Shown: in pieces, positions 23,815 to 32,221 of the stretch | How the letters are laid out: each line of letters starts with the position of its first letter | How positions within the stretch are numbered: the first letter of the stretch is position 1 | From: Thermophilibacter provencensis | Lineage (GTDB): Bacteria > Actinomycetota > Coriobacteriia > Coriobacteriales > Atopobiaceae | Assembly: GCF_030372065.1 (NCBI RefSeq) | Contig: NZ_JAUDEA010000018.1 | Location: 1-34,637 of the forward strand | Reading direction: 5' to 3' | Length of the DNA: 34,637 nt | The notes under the pieces: model-generated | What the model was told of the DNA's origin: nothing | The model's input: the letters and a program-made list of their open reading frames with translations, nothing else | Databases searched by the model: none | Made by a program: the position numbers and the translations under genes

Positions 23815-23838
23815 CCTTCGCATCTCTCAGGCACAAGC

Positions 23839-23870
23839 GCCCCGGGCGAGCTCGCCTCGTCCGGGGCTTT
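23839..23870 (+). terminator. Terminator or attenuator between tig and clpP
   Basis: GCCCCGGGCGAG (23839-23850) pairs with CTCGTCCGGGGC (23856-23867) over CTCGC, followed by TTTCT. The T-run is short, so read-through to clpP is likely; a separate clpP promoter was not seen. Confidence 0.65.
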
Positions 23871-23890
23871 CTACAAGAAACGGAGCATGC

Positions 23891-24508
23891 ATGCACCAGC
23901 CAACTAACATCCCGCTGATTCCGTACGTCGTGGAGCAGACCCCGCGCGGCGAGCGCAGCTACGACATCTACTCCCGCCTGCTCAACGACCGCATCGTGTT
24001 TCTCGGCGAGGAGGTCACGCGCGACTCCGCCAACCTCGTGATCGCGCAGCTCCTGCACCTTGAGAGCCAGGACCCCGACAAGGACATCGCGCTCTACATC
24101 GATTCCCCGGGCGGCGACGTCTACGCGGGCCTGGGCATCATCGATACGATGAACTTCATCAAGCCCGACGTCTCCACCATCTGCGTGGGCATGGCGGCCT
24201 CCATGGGCGCGGCCATCCTGGCCTGCGGCGCCAAGGGCAAGCGCCTGGCGCTGCCCAACTCGATGGTGCTCATCCACCAGCCGAGCTCCGGCGTCTCCGG
24301 TCAGCAGACCGACATCCAGATCGTGGCCGACGAGACCCGCTGGATTCGTCAGCGCCTCAACGAGATCCTCTCCGAGGCCACCGGCCAGCCCATCGAGAAG
24401 ATCAACGCCGACACCGAGCGTGACAACTACATGCGCGCCTCCGAGGCCTGCGCCTACGGCCTTGTCGACAAGGTCATCACGTCCCGAGCCGACCAGACCC
24501 AGGAGTAG
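23891..24508 (+). CDS. clpP: ATP-dependent Clp protease proteolytic subunit
   Basis: A 205-aa serine peptidase with catalytic Ser104 ([11 protein letters not shown]), His129 ([10 protein letters not shown]) and the Asp of NADTERD (174-178); the SPGG oxyanion motif is at 72-75. It forms the tetradecameric chamber that ClpX feeds. Length is usual. ATG 23891 is preceded by CGGAG. The next gene clpX starts 3 bp after its stop, with the ribosome-binding site inside the clpP end. No CtsR- or HrcA-type operator was seen upstream. Confidence 0.97.
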   Translation: MHQPTNIPLIPYVVEQTPRGERSYDIYSRLLNDRIVFLGEEVTRDSANLVIAQLLHLESQDPDKDIALYIDSPGGDVYAGLGIIDTMNFIKPDVSTICVGMAASMGAAILACGAKGKRLALPNSMVLIHQPSSGVSGQQTDIQIVADETRWIRQRLNEILSEATGQPIEKINADTERDNYMRASEACAYGLVDKVITSRADQTQE

Positions 24509-24511
24509 CAG

Positions 24512-25819
<1,308 letters not shown>

Positions 25820-25821
25820 AA

Positions 25822-26008
25822 CGGGACGTGTTTTTCCTCTCAGAGTTTTTGGGACAGGCCTGGGACGACAACTCGTCCCGGGCCTGTTTGGTGATGACAA
25901 AGGTGACAGGGTAGATTGTCAGCATGTGTTTCATGCTGACAATCTACCCTGTCACCTTTGTCATCACCAGGCCTGTCCCAAAAACTCTGAGAGAAAAAAC
26001 ACGTCCCG
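25822..26008. repeat. Composite nested palindromic element between clpX and GT8
   Basis: The outer inverted repeat (25822-25861 and 25969-26008, 39 of 40 bp matching, starting CGGGACGTGTTTTT) encloses two further structures. One is a terminator hairpin CAGGCCTGGGACGA/TCGTCCCGGGCCTG plus TTT, ending at 25889. The other is a perfect 37-bp hairpin with arms 25890-25926 and 25932-25968 and loop TGTTT, which carries the GTGACAGGG arm also present at 14276. The unit occupies the whole gap, from 3 bp after the clpX stop to 3 bp before the GT8 stop. Confidence 0.88.
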
Positions 26009-26011
26009 ATT

Positions 26012-27151
26012 TTACAGATTGGCACCGCCGAGGCCCATGTAGGTTCTGATCACGGCGTTGCGACGGCGCGTGCCCGCGGGGAAGACCTTGTCGAAGGCCG
26101 GCATGATGCCCTTGTAGAGCGCGATGACCTGCACGCGCTTGGCAAGCCCCGCCGCGGTGGCGCGGGACTCCTCGAGCTGCCCGCGAATCTCGTCAAGATA
26201 GGGCGAGTGCATCGCGTAGCGCCAGAAGTCGTCGGCACGGTCCGCATCCGGATAGAGCCAGGGCCGGTTGTCGGGCCCCGCAAAGTGGATGATCGCGGGC
26301 TTCTCGGCAGCCTCCTCGTACTCGGCGCGCACGTCGGCCGGCGCATTTGCGATGATGTGCGTCCTACGTAGATGCTGCCAGTCCATGAGGTAGTTCCAGC
26401 GCATGTGAACGCGCACGTAGTTGCCGTTCACGACCTTGTTGAGCACGTCCTGGTCGAGCCAGCGCCACATGCGCTGCGTTGAGAGCTCGAGAAACTCGTC
26501 AGGCGTCACGGTCGCGCGCAGGTGGGCAAGGTTCATGAGCAGAACGCCAGCCTGGAAGTAGTCGTGCGGGTCGCTCATGCCAAGCTCGTTTTTGAGGTAG
26601 GGCCCCACCGTGGTGTCGTAGCCCTCAATCTGACCGATGGTGTCTGCGTCGCGCGTTGCGGCGAGCGGGTAGCCCGTCACGTCAACGTCAAAGAGCTCGG
26701 CGATGTCCGCGTCCGCGATGAGGTCGGAGTCAAGGTAGATGGCCTTGTCCACGTTGGGGAGCAGCTGGGGCGCCAACAGGCGGAAGTAGGTCTCGGGGCG
26801 GAAGTGCCCGTGGTGGGGGAGCTCGATGTCCCCAAGGGCGGCGTCCACGTCAAGAAAGCCGATGCCCACGTTCTCGGACTTTACCTGCCGCGTGAGGGTG
26901 ATCATGCTCGCGGGGGAGATGTCACGCGTGAGCACGATGATGTCATAGCGGCGGTCCGCGGTAGCATTCTCGATGATCGACTGCGTGGCAACCGAGAGGT
27001 ACGGGACAAAGTTCTCGCTGCAGGCAAAGACGATGACCACGTCGGAAAGGGGAAGGTCGAGGTCAACCGACGAGCTCGCGAGCATCGTCGACGAGAGCGG
27101 GTTCCTCACGTGCGTTGTCTTGCGCAGCGGCTTCATGGGTCCTCGGTTCAT
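26012..27151 (-). CDS. Glycosyltransferase family 8 protein
   Basis: A 379-aa glycosyltransferase with the GT-A fold of GT8 (galactosyl- or glucosyltransferases, LgtC/GspA type): N-terminal VVIVFACSENFVPYLSVATQSI (residues 38-59), metal-binding DSD in YLDSDLIAD (141-143), QAGVLLMNLAHLR, WLDQDVLNKV, and the C-terminal HFAGPDNRPW that corresponds to HxxGxxKPW. It likely adds a hexose to a cell-wall polymer or surface glycan. ATG 27151 (AGGA upstream) or 27136 may be used. Transcribed from the promoter at 27171-27199. Confidence 0.9.
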   Translation of the reverse strand: MNRGPMKPLRKTTHVRNPLSSTMLASSSVDLDLPLSDVVIVFACSENFVPYLSVATQSIIENATADRRYDIIVLTRDISPASMITLTRQVKSENVGIGFLDVDAALGDIELPHHGHFRPETYFRLLAPQLLPNVDKAIYLDSDLIADADIAELFDVDVTGYPLAATRDADTIGQIEGYDTTVGPYLKNELGMSDPHDYFQAGVLLMNLAHLRATVTPDEFLELSTQRMWRWLDQDVLNKVVNGNYVRVHMRWNYLMDWQHLRRTHIIANAPADVRAEYEEAAEKPAIIHFAGPDNRPWLYPDADRADDFWRYAMHSPYLDEIRGQLEESRATAAGLAKRVQVIALYKGIMPAFDKVFPAGTRRRNAVIRTYMGLGGANL

Positions 27152-27170
27152 CGTCCTGTCCGACCAGTCA

Positions 27171-27199
27171 ACTCTACCATTGCCGGCGGCTACTCACAA
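27171..27199 (-). promoter_or_regulatory. Promoter of the GT8 gene
   Basis: On the minus strand TTGTGA (complement of 27194-27199) and TAGAGT (complement of 27171-27176) are 17 bp apart, 20 bp before the start codon. It abuts the palindromic element beginning at 27205. Confidence 0.55.
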
Positions 27200-27204
27200 A
27201 CTGG

Positions 27205-27334
27205 CGAGAAGGACGGGCGGCGGCGCGGCCCGGCGGGACTATCGTCGCGCGCAGTTCTGCAGCCGCGCGTTCCTTGCTCGGCGAAGCCGTTTGAGCACGG
27301 CGATAGCCCCGCCGGTCCGCGCCGCCGTCCGTCC
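27205..27334. repeat. Palindromic element between the GT8 promoter and tatD-like gene
   Basis: Arms 27211-27244 and 27301-27334 match at 31 of 34 positions (left arm GGACGGGCGGCGGCGCGG). The 56-bp core carries AGTTCTGCAG and a GGCGAAGCCGTTTGAGC block shared with the in-gene element at 12932-13028. CGAGAAGGAC (27205-27214) lies at the outer edge, as it does at 13040-13049 in the other copy. The right arm ends 2 bp before the TatD-family stop codon. Confidence 0.8.
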
Positions 27335-27335
27335 G

Positions 27336-28094
27336 TCAGTTCAGGAGAGCCGCAGCGTTGCGGGAGACGAGGGCGCGAACCTCGTCGGGTGTACTCTTTC
27401 GGGCTGTGGCTATGCCTGTTATGGTGCGTTCAAGAGATGCGATGACGTCTTCGGCGGTGGTGGGGGTGTTCTCGCCTTCGGGAAGGTCGGTTTCCGTGAG
27501 GAGGCGCTCTTCGGGGAGAATCCGTGCGTACTCGCGTCCGCGACGGGTGGCGAGAGAGTGCTCGCCGAGAGAGAAGTGGTAGCCCAGGCGCACTGCTCGC
27601 CAAAGCTCGTCGGTGGTGCCCGAGAACCAGTGGAGCACGCAGCGGCAACGCTCCGCCGCGCCCGTGCGCTCGAGCACGTCAAGAACCGTGCTCGCCGATC
27701 GTACGGCATGGATGGAGAGCACCTTGGGTGCCTCGGGGTCGCTCGTCTCGGCACAGACGGAGCAGATGCGCTCAAACGTCGCAAGCTGGGCGTCCCACGT
27801 TGCGCTGTGCCGCGGGGCGGCGTCAAGACCAATCTCTCCCACCCAGCGCGTGTTCGGCAGCAGCCCGCAGAGGGCGTTGGCATCGGAGGCGTCGCGCACC
27901 CACCACGGGTGAAGCCCCGCCGCTAGCGCCACGTTCTTCTCGCCCGCGAGCTCGTCTCGCAGCGAGAGAAACTCTTGGGGCGTCACCGTGACGGCGAACA
28001 CGCCAATCGCGTGCGCAACCCGCTTTCGGTTGGAGAACCACCCGAGATGGCAGTGCGTGTCCGCGTACGTCGGAATGTTCTGTGTCACTGCCAT
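27336..28094 (-). CDS. TatD-family metal-dependent hydrolase
   Basis: A 252-aa TIM-barrel hydrolase. Metal ligands are recognisable in order: DTHCHL (residues 13-18), GLHPWW (about 60), GEIGLD (about 87), a His in LSIHAVR, HWFSG (about 155) and TETDLP (about 195). TatD proteins are DNases or D-amino-acyl-tRNA/peptide-related phosphoesterases in quality control. This one is slightly shorter than the usual 255-265. The ATG at 28094 has a weak ribosome-binding site (GAAAGAG). Confidence 0.85.
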   Translation of the reverse strand: MAVTQNIPTYADTHCHLGWFSNRKRVAHAIGVFAVTVTPQEFLSLRDELAGEKNVALAAGLHPWWVRDASDANALCGLLPNTRWVGEIGLDAAPRHSATWDAQLATFERICSVCAETSDPEAPKVLSIHAVRSASTVLDVLERTGAAERCRCVLHWFSGTTDELWRAVRLGYHFSLGEHSLATRRGREYARILPEERLLTETDLPEGENTPTTAEDVIASLERTITGIATARKSTPDEVRALVSRNAAALLN

Positions 28095-28184
28095 CGTACC
28101 CGCTCTTTCGATGATGTCCTGATTTACAGCGTCTCTGGTGATATTCGTTGAAGCTCTACAGGGTGATTTTATGTGAGATTTAGG

Positions 28185-28410
28185 AAAATCGCGCCTCGTG
28201 TAGCGCGGGAGATCCCAGGAAATGAATTTGCCTCTTCGTGTAGCGTTGATCTGAAGCTTGATAGGGCTCTAAGACCACGTTTTGCCTGGATTTAGATTTC
28301 TCTTCTACGGGCGCCTCATCAATATCAAGAATTATGGCGGGGTAGTACGCTACACGAAGAGGCAAATTACTCGTTTGCCTGCCGCTCCGCTACACGAAGG
28401 GCATTTTTTA
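28185..28410. repeat. Double inverted repeat with four CGCTACACGA copies, upstream of valS
   Basis: A perfect 21-bp inverted repeat has arms 28225-28245 and 28348-28368 (right arm starting CGCTACACGAAGAGGC). Outside it, a second weaker copy of CGCTACACGA is found on each side (28196-28205 complement, 28388-28397). Within each pair the copies are exactly 40 bp apart, and AAAAT/ATTTT lie at the outer ends. The 102-bp centre and flanks are AT-richer than the genome. The rest of the 430-bp gap 28095-28524 shows no gene; a TATCCT near 28481 may be the valS -10. Confidence 0.75.
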
Positions 28411-28524
28411 CTTTTGGTGGCGCGAGACCCAGATTTTGGCGGCTTGGAAGCCTCGACCGAGACGTTTCATCAGGGCGTGCTATCCTGTACGTTTGACATG
28501 AACGCAACCGGGAGAGGATACCCC

Positions 28525-31212
28525 GTGGAAGAGATGCCCAAGAACTATGATCCCCAGACTGCCGAGCCCGAGCTCATTGAGCGCTGGATGAGCGCCGGCT
28601 GCTACCAGCGCTCCAAGGGAGTGGGGGACTGCACCGTCGTCATCCCGCCGCCCAACGTGACGGGCATCCTGCACATGGGCCACGCGATGGACGACTCCAT
28701 CCAGGACACCTACGTGCGCTACAGCCGCATGCGCGGACGCTCCACGCGCTGGATCCTGGGCACGGACCACGCCGGCATCGCCACGCAGACCAAGGTTGAC
28801 AAGAAGCTCAAGTCCGAGGGAGTCTCCCGCCTTGAGATTGGCCGCGAGAAGTTCCTCGATGCCTGCTGGGACTGGACGCGCGAGTACGGCGGCACCATCG
28901 TCTCCCAGATCAAGCGCATGGGCTGCTCGATCGACTTCTCTGACGAGAAGTTCACGATGAGCCCGGAGTTCAGCCGCGCGGTCCGCAAGGTCTTCTGCGA
29001 CTGGTACCACGACGGCCTCATCTACCGTGGCAAGCGCATCGTCAACTGGTGCCCGAGCTGCTGCACCGCCATCTCCGACGACGAGGCGGAGTATCAGGAC
29101 GAGAAGGGCCACCTCTGGTACCTGCGCTACCCGCTCGTTGAGCCCGTCGACGGCATCGAGTACGTGACCGTTGCCACCACGCGTCCGGAGACCATGCTCG
29201 GCGACACCGGCGTGGCCGTCTCCCCGCAGGACCCCGAGAAGGCCAAGCTCGTGGGCAAGATGGTGCACCTGCCCATCGTGGACCGCGAGATCCCCATCTT
29301 CTCCGACTGGCACGTTGACGCCGGCTTTGGCACGGGCTTCGTCAAGGTCACGCCCGCGCACGACCCCAACGACTACGCGATGGGCCAGGCCCACGACCTT
29401 GAGCAGATCAACATCTTCGACGAGCACGCCGTCGTGGTCGAGGGCTACGGCGAGTTCTCCGGCATGAACCGCGACCAGTGCCGCGAGGCCGTCGTTGCGT
29501 GGTTTGAGGAGCACGGCCTCCTCGAGAAGGTCGAGGAGCTCGACCACTCCGTCATGCACTGCTACCGCTGCGGCACCTCGCTCGAGCCCTGGCTCTCCGA
29601 GCAGTGGTTCGTTGCCGTGGACAAGCTCAAGGAGCGCGCCACGCAGGTCGTGCGCGACGGCGAGGTCAAGTTCCACCCCGAGCGCTGGACCCAGACCTAC
29701 CTCACCTGGATGGACAACCTCAAGGACTGGTGCATCTCCCGCCAGCTCTGGTGGGGCCACCGCATCCCCGTGTTCTACTGCGAGGACTGCGGCTGGGAGG
29801 ATGCCCTCATGGAGGATACCGACGTCTGCCCCAAGTGCGGCGGGCGCCATGTGCACCAGGACGAGGACGTGCTCGACACGTGGTTCTCGAGCCAGCTGTG
29901 GACCTTCGCCACGCAGGGCTGGCCGGACGACACCTCCGAGCTCGCCGAGCACCACCCCACCAAGGTGCTCGTGACCGCGCGCGACATCATCGCCCTCTGG
30001 GTCGCCCGCATGATCATGAGCTCGCTCTACTTCACCGACGAGGTGCCCTTCCACGATGTCTACATCTACGCAACGATCCTGGCCAAGGACGGCAGCCGCA
30101 TGTCCAAGTCCAAGGGCAACGGCGTCGACCCGATGGAGCTTATGGAGAAGTACGGCGCGGACGCCATGCGCTACAACCTCCTCACGCTCATCACCAACAA
30201 CCAGGACGTCAAGTTTGACGCCAACATCGACAAGAAGACGCACCAGCTCATCGACAGCCCGCGCACCGAGCAGGCCCGCGGCTTTGTGACCAAGATCTGG
30301 AACGCGAGCCGCTTCGTCCAGATGAACCTCGAGGGCTACGAGCCGGGCGCCCCGGCCGCGGTGACGCCCGAGGACGCGTGGATGCTGTCGCGCCTGGCGC
30401 GCGCCGTCGCGCACGCCACCGAGCAGCTGGAGACCTACGCCTTTGGCGACTACGCCCGCGAGATTCAGAGCTTCTTCTGGGGCGACGTCTGCGACTGGTA
30501 CATCGAGCTCTGCAAGAGCCGCCTGCTCGACGGCGCGCCCGAGGAGCGCCTGCAGGTCCAGCGCAACCTCGTCTTTGTGCTCGACACGTGCATGCGCCTG
30601 CTGCATCCCGTGATGCCGTTCGTGACCGAGAGCGTCTGGGACGCCCTGCCCGCGAGCGGCCTGGACGACCACTCCGCCGAGTTCCTCATGGTGGCCGCCT
30701 GGCCGGAGCCCGAGCGCTTCGCCGAGTTCGTGAACGAGCGCGCCGAGAAGGACTTTGAGCTCGCCAAGCGCGTCATCTCCTGCGTGCGCTCCACGCGCGC
30801 CCGCTACCGCCTCTCGCCGCGCGCCGAGCTCGACGTGTGCGTGCGCTGCGGCGCGGAGGACGCGGCGGTTCTCGCCGGTCAGGAGGGCTTCGTGCGCTCC
30901 GTGGGCCACGTGGGGGCGTTTGTTGCCGCCGCCGACGCCCAGAAGCCGGAGGGCTGCGTCTCCGTGGCCGACGGCTCGCTCGAGATCTTCGTCCGCGTGG
31001 GCGACCTCGTTGACCTTGCCGCCGAGTCCGCGCGCCTCGCCAAGGAGCTCGCTAAGGCCGAGAAGGACCTCGCGGGCGTGGAGCGCACGCTCGCCAACGA
31101 GGGCTTCGTCGCCAAGGCGGCGCCCGAGGTCATCGAGAAGAAGCGCGCCCAGGCCGCCGAGCTCACCGCCACGATTGAGCAGCTCAAGGCGCAGATTGAG
31201 GACTTCGCGTAG
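28525..31212 (+). CDS. valS: Valine-tRNA ligase
   Basis: An 895-aa class I aminoacyl-tRNA synthetase. HIGH motif HMGH (residues 50-53, after PPNVTGIL), editing domain (about 180-340, TTRPETMLGDTGVAV), zinc-type CYRCG and CEDCG...CPKCGG clusters, WFSSQLW, KMSKS as RMSKSKGN (about 525-532), anticodon-binding domain and the C-terminal valyl coiled coil (from about 832, AESARLAKELAKAEKDLAGVE). GTG 28525 is selected: GGGAGAGG lies eight bases upstream and MEEMPKNYDPQ is a usual start; the open frame upstream runs through the inverted repeat. Normal length. Confidence 0.97.
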   Translation: MEEMPKNYDPQTAEPELIERWMSAGCYQRSKGVGDCTVVIPPPNVTGILHMGHAMDDSIQDTYVRYSRMRGRSTRWILGTDHAGIATQTKVDKKLKSEGVSRLEIGREKFLDACWDWTREYGGTIVSQIKRMGCSIDFSDEKFTMSPEFSRAVRKVFCDWYHDGLIYRGKRIVNWCPSCCTAISDDEAEYQDEKGHLWYLRYPLVEPVDGIEYVTVATTRPETMLGDTGVAVSPQDPEKAKLVGKMVHLPIVDREIPIFSDWHVDAGFGTGFVKVTPAHDPNDYAMGQAHDLEQINIFDEHAVVVEGYGEFSGMNRDQCREAVVAWFEEHGLLEKVEELDHSVMHCYRCGTSLEPWLSEQWFVAVDKLKERATQVVRDGEVKFHPERWTQTYLTWMDNLKDWCISRQLWWGHRIPVFYCEDCGWEDALMEDTDVCPKCGGRHVHQDEDVLDTWFSSQLWTFATQGWPDDTSELAEHHPTKVLVTARDIIALWVARMIMSSLYFTDEVPFHDVYIYATILAKDGSRMSKSKGNGVDPMELMEKYGADAMRYNLLTLITNNQDVKFDANIDKKTHQLIDSPRTEQARGFVTKIWNASRFVQMNLEGYEPGAPAAVTPEDAWMLSRLARAVAHATEQLETYAFGDYAREIQSFFWGDVCDWYIELCKSRLLDGAPEERLQVQRNLVFVLDTCMRLLHPVMPFVTESVWDALPASGLDDHSAEFLMVAAWPEPERFAEFVNERAEKDFELAKRVISCVRSTRARYRLSPRAELDVCVRCGAEDAAVLAGQEGFVRSVGHVGAFVAAADAQKPEGCVSVADGSLEIFVRVGDLVDLAAESARLAKELAKAEKDLAGVERTLANEGFVAKAAPEVIEKKRAQAAELTATIEQLKAQIEDFA

Positions 31213-31227
31213 GCTCTCACGTACCTG

Positions 31228-31303
31228 AAGGCCCGCCGGCACTTCTCGCCAGCTCATTGGGCTTTGCCCAAAAGTCGCTGGCCGAGAAGTGCCGGCGGGC
31301 CTT
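31228..31303. terminator. Long terminator hairpin after valS carrying an inverted CGAGAAG pair
   Basis: The left arm starting AAGGCCCGCCGGCACTTCTCG pairs with its complement ending at 31303, about 25 bp with one bulge. An inner TTGGGC-TTT-GCCCAA hairpin fills the loop and TTT follows at 31302. It lies 15 bp after the valS stop. TTCTCG and CGAGAA face each other in the stem. Confidence 0.8.
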
Positions 31304-31393
31304 TCCGTCTGGGCTCTCGCTCGACACCACGGTGGGGGTGAGGGGTTGGCGCGGGGTCCCTTCTGGCTCCTGAGGGTTTGTACACAGTTAAAA

Positions 31394-31422
31394 GTTTTTC
31401 TCGTTGCCCCGTCGAGAAAAGC
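31394..31422. terminator. Small hairpin with TTTTCTCG stem in the valS-ABC gap
   Basis: GTTTTTCTCG pairs with CGAGAAAAGC around TTGCCCCGT. The gap 31213-31572 otherwise contains the valS terminator, this hairpin and the promoter at 31520; no gene is apparent. It resembles the stem at 14381-14416. Confidence 0.4.
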
Positions 31423-31519
31423 AGCAGGTAGTGGCGTTGCTTGTTCGATATCAAAAATACAATGGTGTACATACCCTCATGGGGTGCGGTGCCGCATGTC
31501 CGCTCGGCTGGATTGGTGG

Positions 31520-31547
31520 TTGACGTGGGGCGGCGGGGGAGTATCAT
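31520..31547 (+). promoter_or_regulatory. Promoter of the third ABC transporter
   Basis: TTGACG (31520-31525), 16-bp spacer, TATCAT (31542-31547); 25 bp before the ATG. The best -35/-10 pair seen in the window. It shows that the open frame reaching back to 31441 is not used. Confidence 0.7.
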
Positions 31548-31572
31548 CTCCCCATCGCGGAAGGGGGCTCGT

Positions 31573-32220
31573 ATGGCCGGTGCGGCGCTTGAGGTGCGCA
31601 ACCTCTGCTTTGGATACGGGGACGTTCCGGTGTGGGAGGACGTGTCCTTCTCGCTGGCGCCGGGGCAGGTGGCGTTTCTGACCGGGCCCAACGGCGCCGG
31701 AAAGTCGACGCTCTTTCGCTGCCTGGCGGGGTGGCTCGAGCCTAACGAGGGCGAGGTGCTGCTTGCCGGCAAGCCGTTCACGGGGCGCTCTCGTCTCGTG
31801 CCCGGGACGCTTGCCTTTGTGCCCGACGTTCCGAGCTTCTATGACGATCTCACCGCCGCGGAGCACATCGAGCTCGTGCTGGCGGCCAACCGGGCGGAGG
31901 CAGCGCGCCCGCGCGCGGAGCGCCTGCTCGAGCGCTTTGGCCTCACCGGTCATGAGAGTCTCCTGCCCTCCGCGTACTCGCGGGGCATGCGCGAGAAGCT
32001 CGCGCTGGTGCTTGCGCTCACGCTGCGGCCACGGGTGCTGCTGCTCGACGAGCCGCACGGCCCGCTTGACCGCGAGGCCTCGCTCGTGCTCTCCGAGGAG
32101 CTTGCGGCCGTGGCGCGCGAGGGGTCGGCGGTCCTCCTGAGCTGTCACCATGACGTGCCCGGGCTCGTGCCGGACGTCACGCTCTCCCTGCGTGACGCCA
32201 CCCTGAGCCAGGAGCGCTAA
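31573..32220 (+). CDS. ABC transporter ATP-binding protein
   Basis: A 215-aa ATPase: Walker A GPNGAGKST (about residues 37-45), signature-like YSRGMREKLALVLAL (about 135), Walker B VLLLDEP (about 155) and switch His in LSCHHD. The signature lacks the LSGGQ form, as in other ABC-2 type ATPases. ATG 31573 follows GGAAGGGGG. One base separates its stop from the permease start, so the pair forms one transporter. The substrate is unknown; it may supply export or membrane-stress functions. Confidence 0.9.
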   Translation: MAGAALEVRNLCFGYGDVPVWEDVSFSLAPGQVAFLTGPNGAGKSTLFRCLAGWLEPNEGEVLLAGKPFTGRSRLVPGTLAFVPDVPSFYDDLTAAEHIELVLAANRAEAARPRAERLLERFGLTGHESLLPSAYSRGMREKLALVLALTLRPRVLLLDEPHGPLDREASLVLSEELAAVAREGSAVLLSCHHDVPGLVPDVTLSLRDATLSQER

Positions 32221-32221
32221 C

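Noticed and set aside
22120..23823. 567-codon open frame antisense to tig, running across the tRNA-Leu
   Set aside because: Repetitive GL/VD-rich mirror translation that also reads through a tRNA gene.
28282..28524. 81-residue N-terminal extension of ValS
   Set aside because: It is encoded by the inverted repeat and promoter region, and a GTG with a good ribosome-binding site follows at 28525.
28480..31257. 925-codon open frame antisense to valS
   Set aside because: Leu/Val/His/Asp-rich mirror of the valS codons, no ribosome-binding site or domain; a shadow.
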